64,000 bases of DNA from Streptomyces sp. CG1 (GCF_041080625.1 NZ_CP163518.1:5146001-5210000); one strand, 5' to 3'. Shown: positions 16,552-25,762, numbered from the stretch's first letter. Program-made: numbers and translations. The notes: generated by a model not told the origin, from the letters alone.

Positions 16552-17796
16552 TCAAGTAAGGCGGACGACGACCATGGCGATGTCGTCGCCTGCGCCGCTG
16601 GTGAGGTCCAGGCCGGCCAGGAGGGCGTCGGCGAGGTGTTCCGCGCCGAACCCGGTGCAGGTGGCGAGCAGGTCGGTCAGGCGACTCAGGCCAACGTCGA
16701 TGTCCTCACCGCGGCGTTCGATCAGGCCATCGGTGTACAGGATGAGGGTGTCGCCCGGGGTGTAGGTGGTGGTGGCCTGGGGACGGGGCACGTGTTCGGG
16801 GCGGGCGCCCAGCGGCGGGTCGGTGGCCTGGTCGAGCAGGTCGCACGTGCCGTTGGGGTGCAGCAGGACGGGCGGGGGGTGTCCGGCGCTGCTGTAGATC
16901 AGCAGACGGCCGTGGCAGTCGACGAGGACCTGCACGGCGGTGGCGGCCAGGGCTCCCTCGACCGAGCGCGCGTACAACCCCAGGACCTCCAGGGCCTGAG
17001 CGGGGCCGTGGACGGTGCGGGTAGCGGCGCTCAGCGCGCTGCGCAGCCTGCCCATGACGGTGGCCGCCATCAGCCCGTGGCCGACCACGTCACCGACCGC
17101 GACGGCGAAGCGGCCCGCCGGCAGGTCGACCTCGTCGTACCAGTCACCGCACACGTTCAGTGCTCCGGTGGCAGGGAGGTAGCGCACGGCGACGTCCGGG
17201 TGCCGGGCCAGGTCAGGAGTGTGGAGCATGGTCTCCTGCAGGGCGACGGCGATGCGCCGTTCCCGGGCGTGCGCCTGCCGCAGCTCCTCGTTCAGCCGCT
17301 GCAGCTGCCGCGCCCGGGCATACAGCTCGGCTTCCATGGCCGCTTCCCGGCCGGGACTGACCGGCGGCAGGAGTGCCGTGCGACGGGCGCGGACGACATC
17401 AGTCATGTCCTCGGACCGGTGCAGGATCCAGACGACCTTGCCGTCCGGGCCAAGGACGGGCACGTTGATCGCGGTCCACCACCGCTCCTTGAACACCTCG
17501 GGGTCGCCGGCGACCGGGATGTCATACCTCTGCAACGCCATGTGATCGGTCTGGCCCGAGGACAGCACCCGGTGCAGCGAGGCTTTCAGCGTCTGCATCC
17601 CGTCGGCCTCCGGGGCGGCGGGGTTGTCCGGGAAGGCGTCGAAGAGGTACCGCCCGACCAGCTCGGCACGGCTGCATCCGGTCACCTCGCAGAAGGCCGG
17701 GTTGGCAGCGGCGATCACCAGGTCCGTGCCCAGTATCAGGCACGGGCTCGGATGGACGGCGAACACCGCCGTGTAGTCGATCTCCGGTGCCGTCAT
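16552..17796 (-). CDS. PAS-SpoIIE-type serine phosphatase
   Basis: Residues 5-125 form a PAS domain (CLILGTDLVIAAANPAF). A coiled-coil linker near 150-185 leads to a PP2C/SpoIIE phosphatase domain with VCGDWYDEV, AVGDVVGHGLMAA, SSAGHPPPVL and YTDGLIE, which hold the metal-binding Asp and Gly residues. Such enzymes dephosphorylate anti-anti-sigma proteins and start partner-switching stress responses. ATG 17796 has AGGGA upstream. Nearby are a broken anti-sigma ATPase, a STAS-ANTAR protein and a second SpoIIE phosphatase, a notable concentration of this type of signalling. Confidence 0.85.
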   Translation of the reverse strand: MTAPEIDYTAVFAVHPSPCLILGTDLVIAAANPAFCEVTGCSRAELVGRYLFDAFPDNPAAPEADGMQTLKASLHRVLSSGQTDHMALQRYDIPVAGDPEVFKERWWTAINVPVLGPDGKVVWILHRSEDMTDVVRARRTALLPPVSPGREAAMEAELYARARQLQRLNEELRQAHARERRIAVALQETMLHTPDLARHPDVAVRYLPATGALNVCGDWYDEVDLPAGRFAVAVGDVVGHGLMAATVMGRLRSALSAATRTVHGPAQALEVLGLYARSVEGALAATAVQVLVDCHGRLLIYSSAGHPPPVLLHPNGTCDLLDQATDPPLGARPEHVPRPQATTTYTPGDTLILYTDGLIERRGEDIDVGLSRLTDLLATCTGFGAEHLADALLAGLDLTSGAGDDIAMVVVRLT

Positions 17797-18152
17797 ACGT
17801 GTGTCCCTGCGAGTTGCTTCCTCTTCAATCTACGAACTGCCGTGCCCCCGCGCCCGCCGAGCTCCCCGATGGGCAGCGGTGATGGCGGCTGCGTCCCCCT
17901 ATCCAGCGTGCGCCCTAGCCGGGACCCCTCTCGCTGTCCTGCGGCGCCGAGACCACCGGGAAGACGCTTGATGCAGGGCCAAGGCCGGGCGGTGCGGGCG
18001 GGCCGTTGTGGGCGGAGCGGCTGCGCGCACCGAGGAGGCTCACCGAGAGCGACACCGCCCGGCGTCTGGGAGTGCTGGCCGCGGAGGGTGCGCAGGCCGC
18101 CATCTGTGGACCCGGCCGCGCGATTTAGCGGGGCCGGCCGTAGCCTTCCGCC
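17797..18152. other. Gap of 356 bp, no gene recognised
   Basis: This divergent gap between the phosphatase and carbonic anhydrase genes must contain both promoters. Open frames across it have no recognisable domains or consistent codon bias. I see no strong hairpin or repeat. Confidence 0.4.
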
Positions 18153-18794
18153 ATGACTGAGACCCTGACGCCGACTCCCGATGATGCCTTCGAGATGCTG
18201 CTGGCCGGCAACCACCGGTTCGTGGCCGGCTCGCCCGAGCACCCCAACCAGGACGCCGCACGCCGCGCCGAGACCGCCCCGGCCCAGAATCCCTTCGCGG
18301 TGCTGTTCGGCTGCTCCGATTCCCGGCTGGCCGCCGAGATCATCTTCGATCAGGGGCTCGGGGATCTGTTCGTGGTGCGTAACGCCGGGCATGTCGTCGG
18401 CGCGGAGGCGCTGGGAAGCATCGAGTACGGCGTGAGTGTGCTGGACTGCCCGCTGGTCGTGGTGCTGGGCCATGACTCGTGCGGGGCCATCGCAGCTGCC
18501 CGCGCCGCCGCGGACGGCGGCCGGGTGCCCGCCGGTTTCGTCCGTGACGTTGTCGAGCGTGTGACCCCGAGTGTGCTGGCGGCCCGCGCCGCCGGACGCG
18601 AGCAGCCCGAGGAGATCCTGGCCGAGCACATAAGGCACACCGTCGACCTGCTGCTGGAACGCTCCCGCGTGCTGGCCGAGCGAGTGGCCGCCGGCCGGCT
18701 TGCCGTGGTTGGTCTGTCCTACCGCCTGGCCGACGGCAGTGCACAACTGGTCGCCTCCCACGGCCTGAGCAGGGCTGCTGCCCCCACACGGTGA
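18153..18794 (+). CDS. Beta-class carbonic anhydrase
   Basis: The zinc ligands are visible as C54 and D56 in GCSDSR, and H107 and C110 in GHDSCGA. The Asp-Arg dyad of CSDSR activates zinc-bound water. The enzyme interconverts carbon dioxide and bicarbonate in the cytoplasm. At 213 residues it has normal length. It starts at ATG 18153. It stands alone, convergent with the Sua5-type gene. Core Streptomyces genomes carry several copies, so this may be an accessory paralogue. Confidence 0.9.
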   Translation: MTETLTPTPDDAFEMLLAGNHRFVAGSPEHPNQDAARRAETAPAQNPFAVLFGCSDSRLAAEIIFDQGLGDLFVVRNAGHVVGAEALGSIEYGVSVLDCPLVVVLGHDSCGAIAAARAAADGGRVPAGFVRDVVERVTPSVLAARAAGREQPEEILAEHIRHTVDLLLERSRVLAERVAAGRLAVVGLSYRLADGSAQLVASHGLSRAAAPTR

Positions 18795-18817
18795 AACCGC
18801 TGCCGGCCGCCGGGTGT

Positions 18818-19816
18818 TCAGTGCTGCTTAAGGCCGGGGACCGAGGAGGGCCGGGGCCCCGCGGCGCGGCGCAGCCGGTTGGCGATCGCCAGCCCCAGCC
18901 CCTCCTCCGCCGGCAGGGACGCGACGATGAGGTCGCACCCCCGCTGATCGAGCTGGCGCAGGAACCCGTACAACCCGCGCGCATAGGCGGCCATCGAACC
19001 GGGAACCGCCACCACGGCGTGCGCTTTGACCGGGGCGTCGGCGAAAGCGGAGGGAAGGAATACGCCGACCTGGTGCCCCTGCTCCTGGGCGAGCTCCGCT
19101 TCGGCGACGACCTTCTCCGGCTCGACGAGGACGACCCGCGCATGCGGCGCGTAGTGCGACGGATGCTGGCCCGGCACCCGGACACGGCTCGTCGAAGGGA
19201 CCGCAAGCGCACAGCCCAGCACCGCTTCGAGGTCCTCGCGTGTCACCCCGCCGGGCCGCAGGATGCTCGGGACCTCGCCCGTGGCGTCGACGATGGTCGA
19301 CTCGACACCGACCTCACAGGGGCCGCCGTCCAGCACGAAGTCGACCGCATCGCCGAGCTCCGCACGGACGTGGTCCGCGGTGGTGGGGCTGACCTGGCCG
19401 AAGCGGTTGGCGGACGGGGCCGTGACACCGCCACCGAAGGCCGACAGCAGCGCGAGCGCCACGGGGTGGTCGGGCACCCGCACGGCCACCGTCTCCAGTC
19501 CACCGGTCGCTTCGAGGGGCACCCGTCGACCGCGCCGTAGCACCAGCGTGAGCGGACCCGGCCAGAAGTGCTCGGCCAACAGGCGCGCCGCCGCGGGCAC
19601 CTCCTGGACCCAGTCGTCCAGCAGCTCTGCGCCGCCGATGTGGACGATCAGCGGATGGGAGGGCGGACGCCCCTTGACCTGGAAGATGCGCGACACAGCG
19701 GCGGGATCCTCGGCGTTGGCGCCCAGACCGTAAACGGTCTCCGTCGGGAGGGCCACCAGGCCGCTGGCGCGCAGCACACCGGCCGCCTTCTCGATGTCAC
19801 TGGTACTTGCCGTCAC
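18818..19816 (-). CDS. Threonylcarbamoyl-AMP synthase, Sua5/YrdC type
   Basis: The YrdC domain covers residues 1-200 with LPTETVYGLGANA, KGRPPSHPLIVHI, TAPSANRFGQVSPT and VESTIVDATG. A Sua5 C-terminal domain follows after the linker PGQHPSHYAPHARV. The enzyme makes threonylcarbamoyl-AMP from threonine, bicarbonate and ATP for the t6A base of tRNAs. Length (332) fits the long Sua5 form. It lies beside a carbonic anhydrase gene, which supplies bicarbonate. The gene may be a second copy, since Streptomyces normally has a chromosomal one elsewhere. Confidence 0.9.
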   Translation of the reverse strand: MTASTSDIEKAAGVLRASGLVALPTETVYGLGANAEDPAAVSRIFQVKGRPPSHPLIVHIGGAELLDDWVQEVPAAARLLAEHFWPGPLTLVLRRGRRVPLEATGGLETVAVRVPDHPVALALLSAFGGGVTAPSANRFGQVSPTTADHVRAELGDAVDFVLDGGPCEVGVESTIVDATGEVPSILRPGGVTREDLEAVLGCALAVPSTSRVRVPGQHPSHYAPHARVVLVEPEKVVAEAELAQEQGHQVGVFLPSAFADAPVKAHAVVAVPGSMAAYARGLYGFLRQLDQRGCDLIVASLPAEEGLGLAIANRLRRAAGPRPSSVPGLKQH

Positions 19817-19873
19817 GCCAGCAATACTCCCACCGTTCCGCGCCCCTCCATTTCCGTGGAGACCGGTCCAGGC

Positions 19874-21154
19874 TCATGGAGCGACGACCCATCGGGCGGC
19901 ATCGCGGGCGACGCGGGCGGCGGCGTACTCCGTTCCGGCGACGAAGCGCATCATGGGGCCGAACATCGGGGCGGCCAGCGAACCAGTGACGTACAGCCCA
20001 GGCGTGGACGTTTGGAACATACTGCTCAGCTGAGGGGCCTTGGAGCCGGGCACGCAGATGATGCCGCGCCGTAGCGCCGGGCCGAGGAACGCAAGCGCGT
20101 CGATGTCGAGACGGTAGCCGGTGGCGGCCAGTACGTGGTCGACGGTCACGATGTCCGGCTCGTCCGGGCCGGCAAGCTGCAGCCGGGCTGCAGAGCCGGA
20201 TGCCTCGGCGTGGGTGACGCGGCATGAGGTCCGCACCGGCACGATCCCCTCGACGCGCTCACGCAGCCACCATCCGCCCGAGGGGCCCAGGGCCCGGCGG
20301 TACAGCAGCATGCGGGCCGCGGCCGGCAGCCGCCGCACGCCGCCCGGTGCCCGGCAGACCGAAGCGAGCGTCCAACCCGTCCCCAGTGGGGAGGCCGGCT
20401 TCGCAAACCGCTGCGGCCACGGTCGACCCAGCTGCGGGATCGTGCCCCACAGCAGGCCCTGCTCCCGTACCAGCACCTGCACGTGGGCCCCGGCCTCGTG
20501 CAGCAGGGCGGCGCTCTCCAGCGCGGACTGACCGCCGCCGATCACCGCGACTCGCTGCCCGGCATACCGCGAGAGGTCGCTGTGATGGCCGGTGTGCGAC
20601 ACCAGGGCCCCTGGCCCCGGCCCCTCGGGGGCCAGGCGTAGCAACTCGTCCGGTATGTGCGCCAGTCCGCTCAAGCCGGTCGCCACCACGACGGCCGCCG
20701 CCGTGAACTCCCGCCCGTCATCAAGCCGCACGGCAATCCCGCCGGCGTTCGTTGCCCGGTCGACGCTGACGACCCGCACCGGTTCGACGTCACCGACGTA
20801 CCGCTTCTGGAACCACTGCCCGTAACGCACGAACACGTCGCACGGAATCGGTGTCAGCTCGGTCAGTTCCGGTTCACCGTGCACACGCCGGAAGTCGGAC
20901 AGCCGGCCCCCCGGCCCGGGAGCCGACAGGTCGGTGGCCGCCGGGGTCGACTTCAGGAACATCCCGGTGGCCATGGCATGCCGCCAACTGCCCATCACCT
21001 CACCGAAGACCCGGAACGGCACACCGGCACACCGCAGGTGCGCGGCCACCGACAGCCCATAGGGGCCCGCGCCGATCACCGCCACCGGAAGCCTCCCGTG
21101 GCCGCCGGACTCCCACGTCTGGGCAGGGCGCTGCCCCGGAAGCGACTGCGTCAC
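19874..21154 (-). CDS. FAD-dependent NAD(P)-binding oxidoreductase, monooxygenase-like
   Basis: There are two dinucleotide folds: VIGAGPYGLS near residue 24 for FAD and VIGGGQSALESA near residue 205 for NAD(P)H. A final ATGYRLDIDAL segment resembles the ATG motif of flavin monooxygenases. I chose GTG 21154, just before the first fold and after a G-rich ribosome site; the frame extends upstream only through Gly/Arg-rich sequence. The substrate is unknown. It is 427 residues long, normal for N-hydroxylating or Baeyer-Villiger-like relatives, but the fingerprint of neither class is clear. Confidence 0.75.
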   Translation of the reverse strand: MTQSLPGQRPAQTWESGGHGRLPVAVIGAGPYGLSVAAHLRCAGVPFRVFGEVMGSWRHAMATGMFLKSTPAATDLSAPGPGGRLSDFRRVHGEPELTELTPIPCDVFVRYGQWFQKRYVGDVEPVRVVSVDRATNAGGIAVRLDDGREFTAAAVVVATGLSGLAHIPDELLRLAPEGPGPGALVSHTGHHSDLSRYAGQRVAVIGGGQSALESAALLHEAGAHVQVLVREQGLLWGTIPQLGRPWPQRFAKPASPLGTGWTLASVCRAPGGVRRLPAAARMLLYRRALGPSGGWWLRERVEGIVPVRTSCRVTHAEASGSAARLQLAGPDEPDIVTVDHVLAATGYRLDIDALAFLGPALRRGIICVPGSKAPQLSSMFQTSTPGLYVTGSLAAPMFGPMMRFVAGTEYAAARVARDAARWVVAP

Positions 21155-21894
21155 GCATCCCCCCAATCCGCCGCCGCCCTCCCCAGGGCAACACGGAACC
21201 TCGGGACGCCGCGATGGCCGACCGCCTACCGCGCGCGTTCCCCCCTCCGCGCCCGATTGTGCCCCTCGGCCGCTGCCCACCCCGAAATTTCAACGCACCT
21301 TGACCGAAACCTGGTCGAAGCAACCAACATCCGCTGGATCCGGCCAGGGGATCAATGGGACGGTGGTCAGCGCTGAGACTGATCCTGATGGTCGTGCGAC
21401 GAACGCTGGAGGAGCAGGCCCTTCCGTGTGAGCGATGCGTGAGCGGATGGAGGAGCACGAGTCGTCACGATGCGGATCGCACCTCGCAGCGAACGTGCTC
21501 TGACCTGGTGGGTCCGTACCTCGAAGAACTGTCCGGACCTACCCACCACACCTCCACCAGGACTGCGGCTGCGCTGCGTCCCGCACCCTCTCGCCCGCAT
21601 CATGTCCCTATCCGGCACCCACGGTCTGTTCGCCATCGATCCCGCTCCGCCGGGGCGGTGATCCGCGTGCTTGACCCGGCGCCGTGGTCAGTCCTCTGAG
21701 GGGAGCGCTGTTCTGGTGGAGACACCGCACGCGGACCTCACCCGGCGGCCCCGTGCCCGACGGCTTTCTGATCCCCGCCCGGCGATCGCAGGCGTCGAGG
21801 GTGCTTGCCCCGTCTATGCATGGCCCATCGGCCGTGATCGTGTGCGTGGCCGGGCTCTGGTCTCGCGGACGTGGCCGCCGGATCGGGTGGTTGG
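21155..21894. other. Gap of 740 bp, no gene recognised
   Basis: Several open frames cross this interval on both strands, but none has a recognisable motif or clear codon bias. Near 21426-21470 there is a stretch about 75 percent like 26025-26070, sharing ATGCGTGAGCGGA, which may be a mobile-element end. The rest holds nothing I can assign. Confidence 0.35.
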
Positions 21895-22293
21895 TCAGGG
21901 TGCGGTAGGCATGGCGTGGGCCAGCGGCGCCAGGTTTCCGTAGAGGGCGGCGTGCAGGGCGGCTGCGAGTTCACGGGCCCGCTGCTCCGTGGCCACGTCG
22001 TGCAGCACGAAGTAGACCGGCCCGGCGGAGGAGTCGGAGCGGATCTCGCCGGCGCGGATCAGCTCGATGACCGCGGTGCGGACGGCGTCGTACACCGGGT
22101 CGGCGACGGTGTGCTGCGGGGCGGTGATCATGTCGGCCTTCACCGTCCAGTGCGCGCCCAGGGACTCGATGGCGATGAAGACGGCGCCCTGCTGCTCGGC
22201 CTGCCGAGACAAGGCTGCGAGTGCCTCCATGCCCGTCGCGTCGGGGATGAGGGCAGCTGGGCAGGGGGCCGGCAGCGGCTGCATGAGAAGCAT
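21895..22293 (-). CDS. Conserved hypothetical protein
   Basis: The 132-residue product begins MLLMQPLPAPC and contains IESLGAHWTVKADMI, AVIELIRAGEIRSD and a C-terminal helix ERARELAAALHAALYG. I do not recognise a family. ATG 22293 is the first sensible start, as upstream codons are Arg/Pro-rich noise. The first 34 bases have a relic copy at 11442-11475, so the gene family has been involved in local rearrangement. Confidence 0.45.
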   Translation of the reverse strand: MLLMQPLPAPCPAALIPDATGMEALAALSRQAEQQGAVFIAIESLGAHWTVKADMITAPQHTVADPVYDAVRTAVIELIRAGEIRSDSSAGPVYFVLHDVATEQRARELAAALHAALYGNLAPLAHAMPTAP

Positions 22294-22959
22294 CGTGCCA
22301 GGCCAGGCAAGACGGCGCGCGTTGACAGCCCGTGCCCCGCAGTGGGTGCTACGAGGGCGTCGTTGTCGTGTCGCCGGGGCCGGACACCTGCCACGCACGG
22401 TGCCGCTCCGCGCAGGCTCTGGCCCAGGCCCAGGCACCGAGGGGTGAAGTCGGCCGTGTACCGGGTCAGGGCCCGTTGGAGGCGACCTGCTCGGCCACCA
22501 GAGCAGGTCACCGAGCAGGTCAGCCCCTGCGAGCGTTCTCAGTGTGACTTCTGCCCGGCAAGGGCGTCACCTGGTGACGGCCCCAGCTGGACCAGCCGAC
22601 GCCCACCGGGGAAAGCAGCTCACCCAAAGCGGGAACGGCCCGGTGTCGATGGCCCCTGGGCTTCGAGAAGGAAGATCAAGGGCCACCTGCCACGACAGGG
22701 CGGTCACCGGACCACGATCTGTGCGGTCCCCGGTCCCACGCCGGCGAGAGCCAGGGGACCGCACGGCACTCCGATGCACGCCTGTCACCCCGGCCAACGC
22801 GCATGAACCCAGCGTGGTCACGGCCTAGGGGCGTCTAGAGGGTGTCCGACGCCGTCGCCGACAGGTTCCATCACGGTCTCCTCGTCGTCGGACAACCAAC
22901 CGGCGGCTCATTCCCTGACCGGCGGGCAGAACTTGTAGGTCGCGGCAGACCGCATCCCC
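22294..22959. other. Gap of 666 bp, no gene recognised
   Basis: Open frames overlap on both strands here without motifs or consistent codon use. The interval lies between two leftward genes, so it should carry the promoter of the hypothetical gene. I see no strong hairpin. Confidence 0.35.
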
Positions 22960-23310
22960 TCACGAACCGGGCCGGGCATGGTCGCTGGCGCCGTGGCGTT
23001 CGTCCTCGTCCCGGGCCAGCATCGACAGCAGGCAGGCTACGGTCACGCCCTCCTCGGCCGGGTGGCGCAGCACCTTGTCCGGGTCGATGCTGTACTGATT
23101 GGCGCGGCCGTGGCGGGTGTGGGAGAGGTATCCGTCCTGCTCCAGGTCCGCGATGATCTTCTGGACGGCCCGTTCCGTGAGCCGGCATCGCGCCGCGATG
23201 TCACGGACCCGCGCGTGGTGGTTGTCGGCGATGCTGGCCAGCACGCGCGCGTGATTGGTCAGAAACGTCCACCCCGTGTGCGGCTCGGGCACTCCATGGA
23301 CTTCTGTCAC
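22960..23310 (-). CDS. Winged-helix transcriptional regulator
   Basis: A 116-residue protein with a DNA-binding wing: VLASIADNHHARVRDIAARC, then LTERAVQKIIADLEQDGYL and a basic wing RHGRANQYSI. This is the MarR/ArsR-like winged-helix pattern. The start is GTG 23310. It is divergent from a STAS-ANTAR gene, and a 20-bp palindrome sits between them at 23348-23367, which it may bind. Confidence 0.75.
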   Translation of the reverse strand: MTEVHGVPEPHTGWTFLTNHARVLASIADNHHARVRDIAARCRLTERAVQKIIADLEQDGYLSHTRHGRANQYSIDPDKVLRHPAEEGVTVACLLSMLARDEDERHGASDHARPGS

Positions 23311-23347
23311 GACTCCATGTTACGACCACACGTTCACGCACCCAAAA

Positions 23348-23367
23348 ACACGAAGATAAATTCGTGT
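23348..23367. promoter_or_regulatory. Operator-like palindrome between divergent genes
   Basis: ACACGAA (23348-23354) and TTCGTGT (23361-23367) form a perfect 7-bp inverted repeat around GATAAA. It stands between the winged-helix gene and the STAS-ANTAR gene, with a TTGAC sequence just after it. It is a likely binding site of the regulator. Confidence 0.5.
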
Positions 23368-23438
23368 AGGGGTTGACGTGTCACGTAGAGGCGGCTGAGC
23401 CTGGAGAAGAACAATCCGGAGGACCGGAGGAGGCGAGC

Positions 23439-24185
23439 ATGACGACGCTACCGTCCCCGGACACACCGCTCGCCAGCGACGAAGCCGACCGCACACCACC
23501 GTCCACCGGCGCGCTGCCGGTGCAGGCAGGGCCGGCCGGGATCCGCGTGACCGTCACCGCGAGCGGAGAGTTCTGCCTCGACAACTGCCAGAGCCTCCGG
23601 CACGCCCTGCGCGATGCAATCATGCGGTCGGCAGAGGGTGTGGACCTGGACCTCAGCGAACTTCACTTCGCGGACTGCTCTGCACTCAACGTGCTGCTGG
23701 CCGCTCGCCGCGACGCAGTCGCGGCGGGGAAGACGGTCACCGTCACCACGGCCAGCCCCGCCGTCGAACGACTTCTGACCTATACCGACACCCACAGCCT
23801 CTTCTCCCCCGCCCACGAGCATGCTGACCCGCCCGACCGAAAGCCCGGGCCGCCGCGCGAAGAAACCGACGACGACCTCCTGCGGACCGAAGTCGTCCAG
23901 CTGAGGCGCGCGCTGCGCACCCACCCGGACATCGACCTGGCACGCGGCATCCTCATGGCCTCTTTCGGTCTGAACCCCGACGAGGCGTGGCAGGTACTGG
24001 TCACAGCGTCCCAGAACACCAACACGAAACTGCACCGCCTCGCCGAGGACGTCGTCACCACCGTCCAAGGCGCGCCCCTGCCCGGCCCGGTCCGGCAGCA
24101 ACTCACCGCAGCCGTCGCCAGAACACGCAACACCGGCGGCGGACCGGCATTCGCTGTCAGGGAGGTTTGGGCCGGCGGGATCTGA
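23439..24185 (+). CDS. STAS-ANTAR fusion protein
   Basis: Residues 25-125 form a STAS domain with DLDLSELHFADCSALNVLL, where the Ser of DCSAL is the usual phosphorylation site of anti-anti-sigma proteins. Residues 150-205 form an ANTAR-like RNA-binding domain (DIDLARGILMASFGLNPDEA). The start ATG 23439 follows GGAGGAGG. STAS proteins capture anti-sigma kinases; ANTAR domains bind paired hairpins to prevent termination. The combination suggests a partner-switch signal read out partly through RNA. A frameshifted anti-sigma ATPase and two SpoIIE phosphatases lie in the same region. Confidence 0.8.
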   Translation: MTTLPSPDTPLASDEADRTPPSTGALPVQAGPAGIRVTVTASGEFCLDNCQSLRHALRDAIMRSAEGVDLDLSELHFADCSALNVLLAARRDAVAAGKTVTVTTASPAVERLLTYTDTHSLFSPAHEHADPPDRKPGPPREETDDDLLRTEVVQLRRALRTHPDIDLARGILMASFGLNPDEAWQVLVTASQNTNTKLHRLAEDVVTTVQGAPLPGPVRQQLTAAVARTRNTGGGPAFAVREVWAGGI

Positions 24186-24294
24186 GCTGCTGGGGTCGGT
24201 CTTGAGAGTCCGATGCTGAAGCCGGGCTTGCGTTCCGGATCTCATGCGCCGGCGCCTGCCGCAGGGAGGAGGCCCAAAGCCTGACTGTGGAGCA

Positions 24295-24312
24295 CCAATT
24301 AACACAAATTGG
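24295..24312. promoter_or_regulatory. AT-rich inverted repeat before the 24354 gene
   Basis: CCAATT (24295-24300) and AATTGG (24307-24312) flank AACACA. It lies 42 bases before the next start codon and is clearly AT-rich against its surroundings, as expected for an operator or promoter element. Confidence 0.4.
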
Positions 24313-24353
24313 GAACACCGCGGATATCGCCCATCCATGAGGAGGTCGGTCAG

Positions 24354-24911
24354 ATGTCTACCGGCATGCTTTTGGCGATCGTCATTCCCGTCGTAGTAGT
24401 CGCCGTGCTGATTGCCGCGTCCCTGGCTCTTTTCCTGCGGCACCGGGCTCTGCGTCAGCGCTTCGGCCCCGAGTACGAACGGACCGTCGACGGCGCCGAC
24501 AGCAGGCTCGCCGCCGAGCGGGAGCTCAGCGCACGCGAGAAACGGCACGACAAACTCGACATCAAGCCTCTGCCCGACCGTCTCCGCGAGCGCTACTCAC
24601 GGGACTGGGACCACGTGCAGCACGAGTTCGTGGACCGGCCCGAGGACGCCGTACACGACGCGGACCATCTGGTGACCTCCCTGATGCACGACCGCGGCTA
24701 CCCCACCGAAAACTACGACCAGCAGCTCAAGGATCTCTCCGTCGAGCACGGCCGCACCCTAGAGCACTACCGAGCCGCCCACGAGATCGACACACTCAGC
24801 GCGAGTCACAAGGCCACCACCGAGCAACTGCGCGGCGCCATGGTGCACTACCGGGCGCTGTTCGACGAACTTCTCTCCGACGGCGGCCAGACCCGCCACG
24901 CCCCGGCCTGA
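24354..24911 (+). CDS. Membrane-anchored protein with a W-Q-FVD helical domain
   Basis: A single N-terminal membrane segment (residues 5-28) precedes a charged helical domain. The core reads DWDHVQHEFVDRPEDAVHDA and ends MVHYRALFDELL. The neighbouring 24950 gene repeats the same pattern, so the two proteins are paralogues in their C-terminal domains. ATG 24354 has GAGGAG upstream. This pair occurs widely in Streptomyces as far as I recall, but no function is established. Co-orientation with the STAS-ANTAR gene suggests a stress role. Confidence 0.65.
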   Translation: MSTGMLLAIVIPVVVVAVLIAASLALFLRHRALRQRFGPEYERTVDGADSRLAAERELSAREKRHDKLDIKPLPDRLRERYSRDWDHVQHEFVDRPEDAVHDADHLVTSLMHDRGYPTENYDQQLKDLSVEHGRTLEHYRAAHEIDTLSASHKATTEQLRGAMVHYRALFDELLSDGGQTRHAPA

Positions 24912-24949
24912 CCTTCGGGCAGCCGGGACCGAACGGACACGGAGGAGAC

Positions 24950-25444
24950 ATGCAACGCGACGACACACCGAACACTCGTGACAGCGGGCTGTCCACGGAG
25001 GACCTCGCCCAGCCCCGCAAGGCCGACGCAGCGTCGAACACCACTCCACCGCCCCCCGTCTACCCGAGCGAGGGCGACGACAGAACGGATGCGGCCGACG
25101 ACCTCGCGTCCCGCGACGGGGCTACCCCCGCGGCGGACGAGGCGGCGGGCGCACGCACCACAGACGCCGACGAGATGCCGCAACTGCTGACATCGCAGGA
25201 CGAGGAAGGCTTCCGTAAGGAGTGGGAGAACATCCAGGGTGCCTTCGTTGACGATCCTCGCCAGGCGGTACAGGCTGCGGACAACCTGGTCGCCAAGGTC
25301 ATGCAGACGCTCGCCGCGACGTTCGACGAGCACAAGAAGAACCTCGAAGAGCAGTGGAGCCGAGGCGAGCAGGTCGACACGGAAGCTCTGCGCAGGGCCC
25401 TGCGCCACTATCGCTCGTTCTTCAACCGCCTGCTCACCACCTGA
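24950..25444 (+). CDS. Soluble paralogue of the W-Q-FVD domain protein
   Basis: The first 75 residues are acidic and disordered. The rest reads EWENIQGAFVDDPRQAVQAA and ends LRHYRSFFNRLL, matching the 24354 product in spacing and key residues (W, Q, FVD, AD-LV, HYR). There is no membrane segment. It starts at ATG 24950 after GGAGGAG, 38 bases behind its paralogue, so the two are likely one operon. Function unknown. Confidence 0.65.
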   Translation: MQRDDTPNTRDSGLSTEDLAQPRKADAASNTTPPPPVYPSEGDDRTDAADDLASRDGATPAADEAAGARTTDADEMPQLLTSQDEEGFRKEWENIQGAFVDDPRQAVQAADNLVAKVMQTLAATFDEHKKNLEEQWSRGEQVDTEALRRALRHYRSFFNRLLTT

Positions 25445-25542
25445 CAAACACACCCGTGAGGCGAGGCGCAACGGGTCCAGGAAGTGAACGGCATCCCGCC
25501 TCACAGCGGCCGGCACACCGGCCGGAGAGAAAGAAGAACGCC

Positions 25543-25698
25543 GTGATCGCACTTGGCATCATCCTGCTCGTCGTCGGATTCGTCCTGAACATCGGCATCC
25601 TGTGGACAATCGGGATCATCCTGCTCCTCATCGGAGTCGTCCTGTTCCTTCTCGGCTCCCTCGGCCACGCGGTCGGCGGCCGACGCCACTACTGGTAG
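25543..25698 (+). CDS. DUF6131-like two-span small membrane protein
   Basis: This 51-residue protein starts at GTG 25543 with MIALGIILLVVGFVLNIGIL, then a second hydrophobic span and a basic tail GGRRHYW. It matches a small Streptomyces membrane family often found near stress genes. It follows the helical-domain pair in the same direction. Function unknown. Confidence 0.65.
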   Translation: MIALGIILLVVGFVLNIGILWTIGIILLLIGVVLFLLGSLGHAVGGRRHYW

Positions 25699-25762
25699 AG
25701 CACGCCTGTACAACTTCCCTTCCAGCGACACCGGCCTGCCCCCGATACACCGACGCGGTTCG

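Noticed and set aside
24354..25698. Gas vesicle genes
   Set aside because: Small helical and membrane proteins suggested this at first, but no GvpA or GvpO/F/J motif is present.
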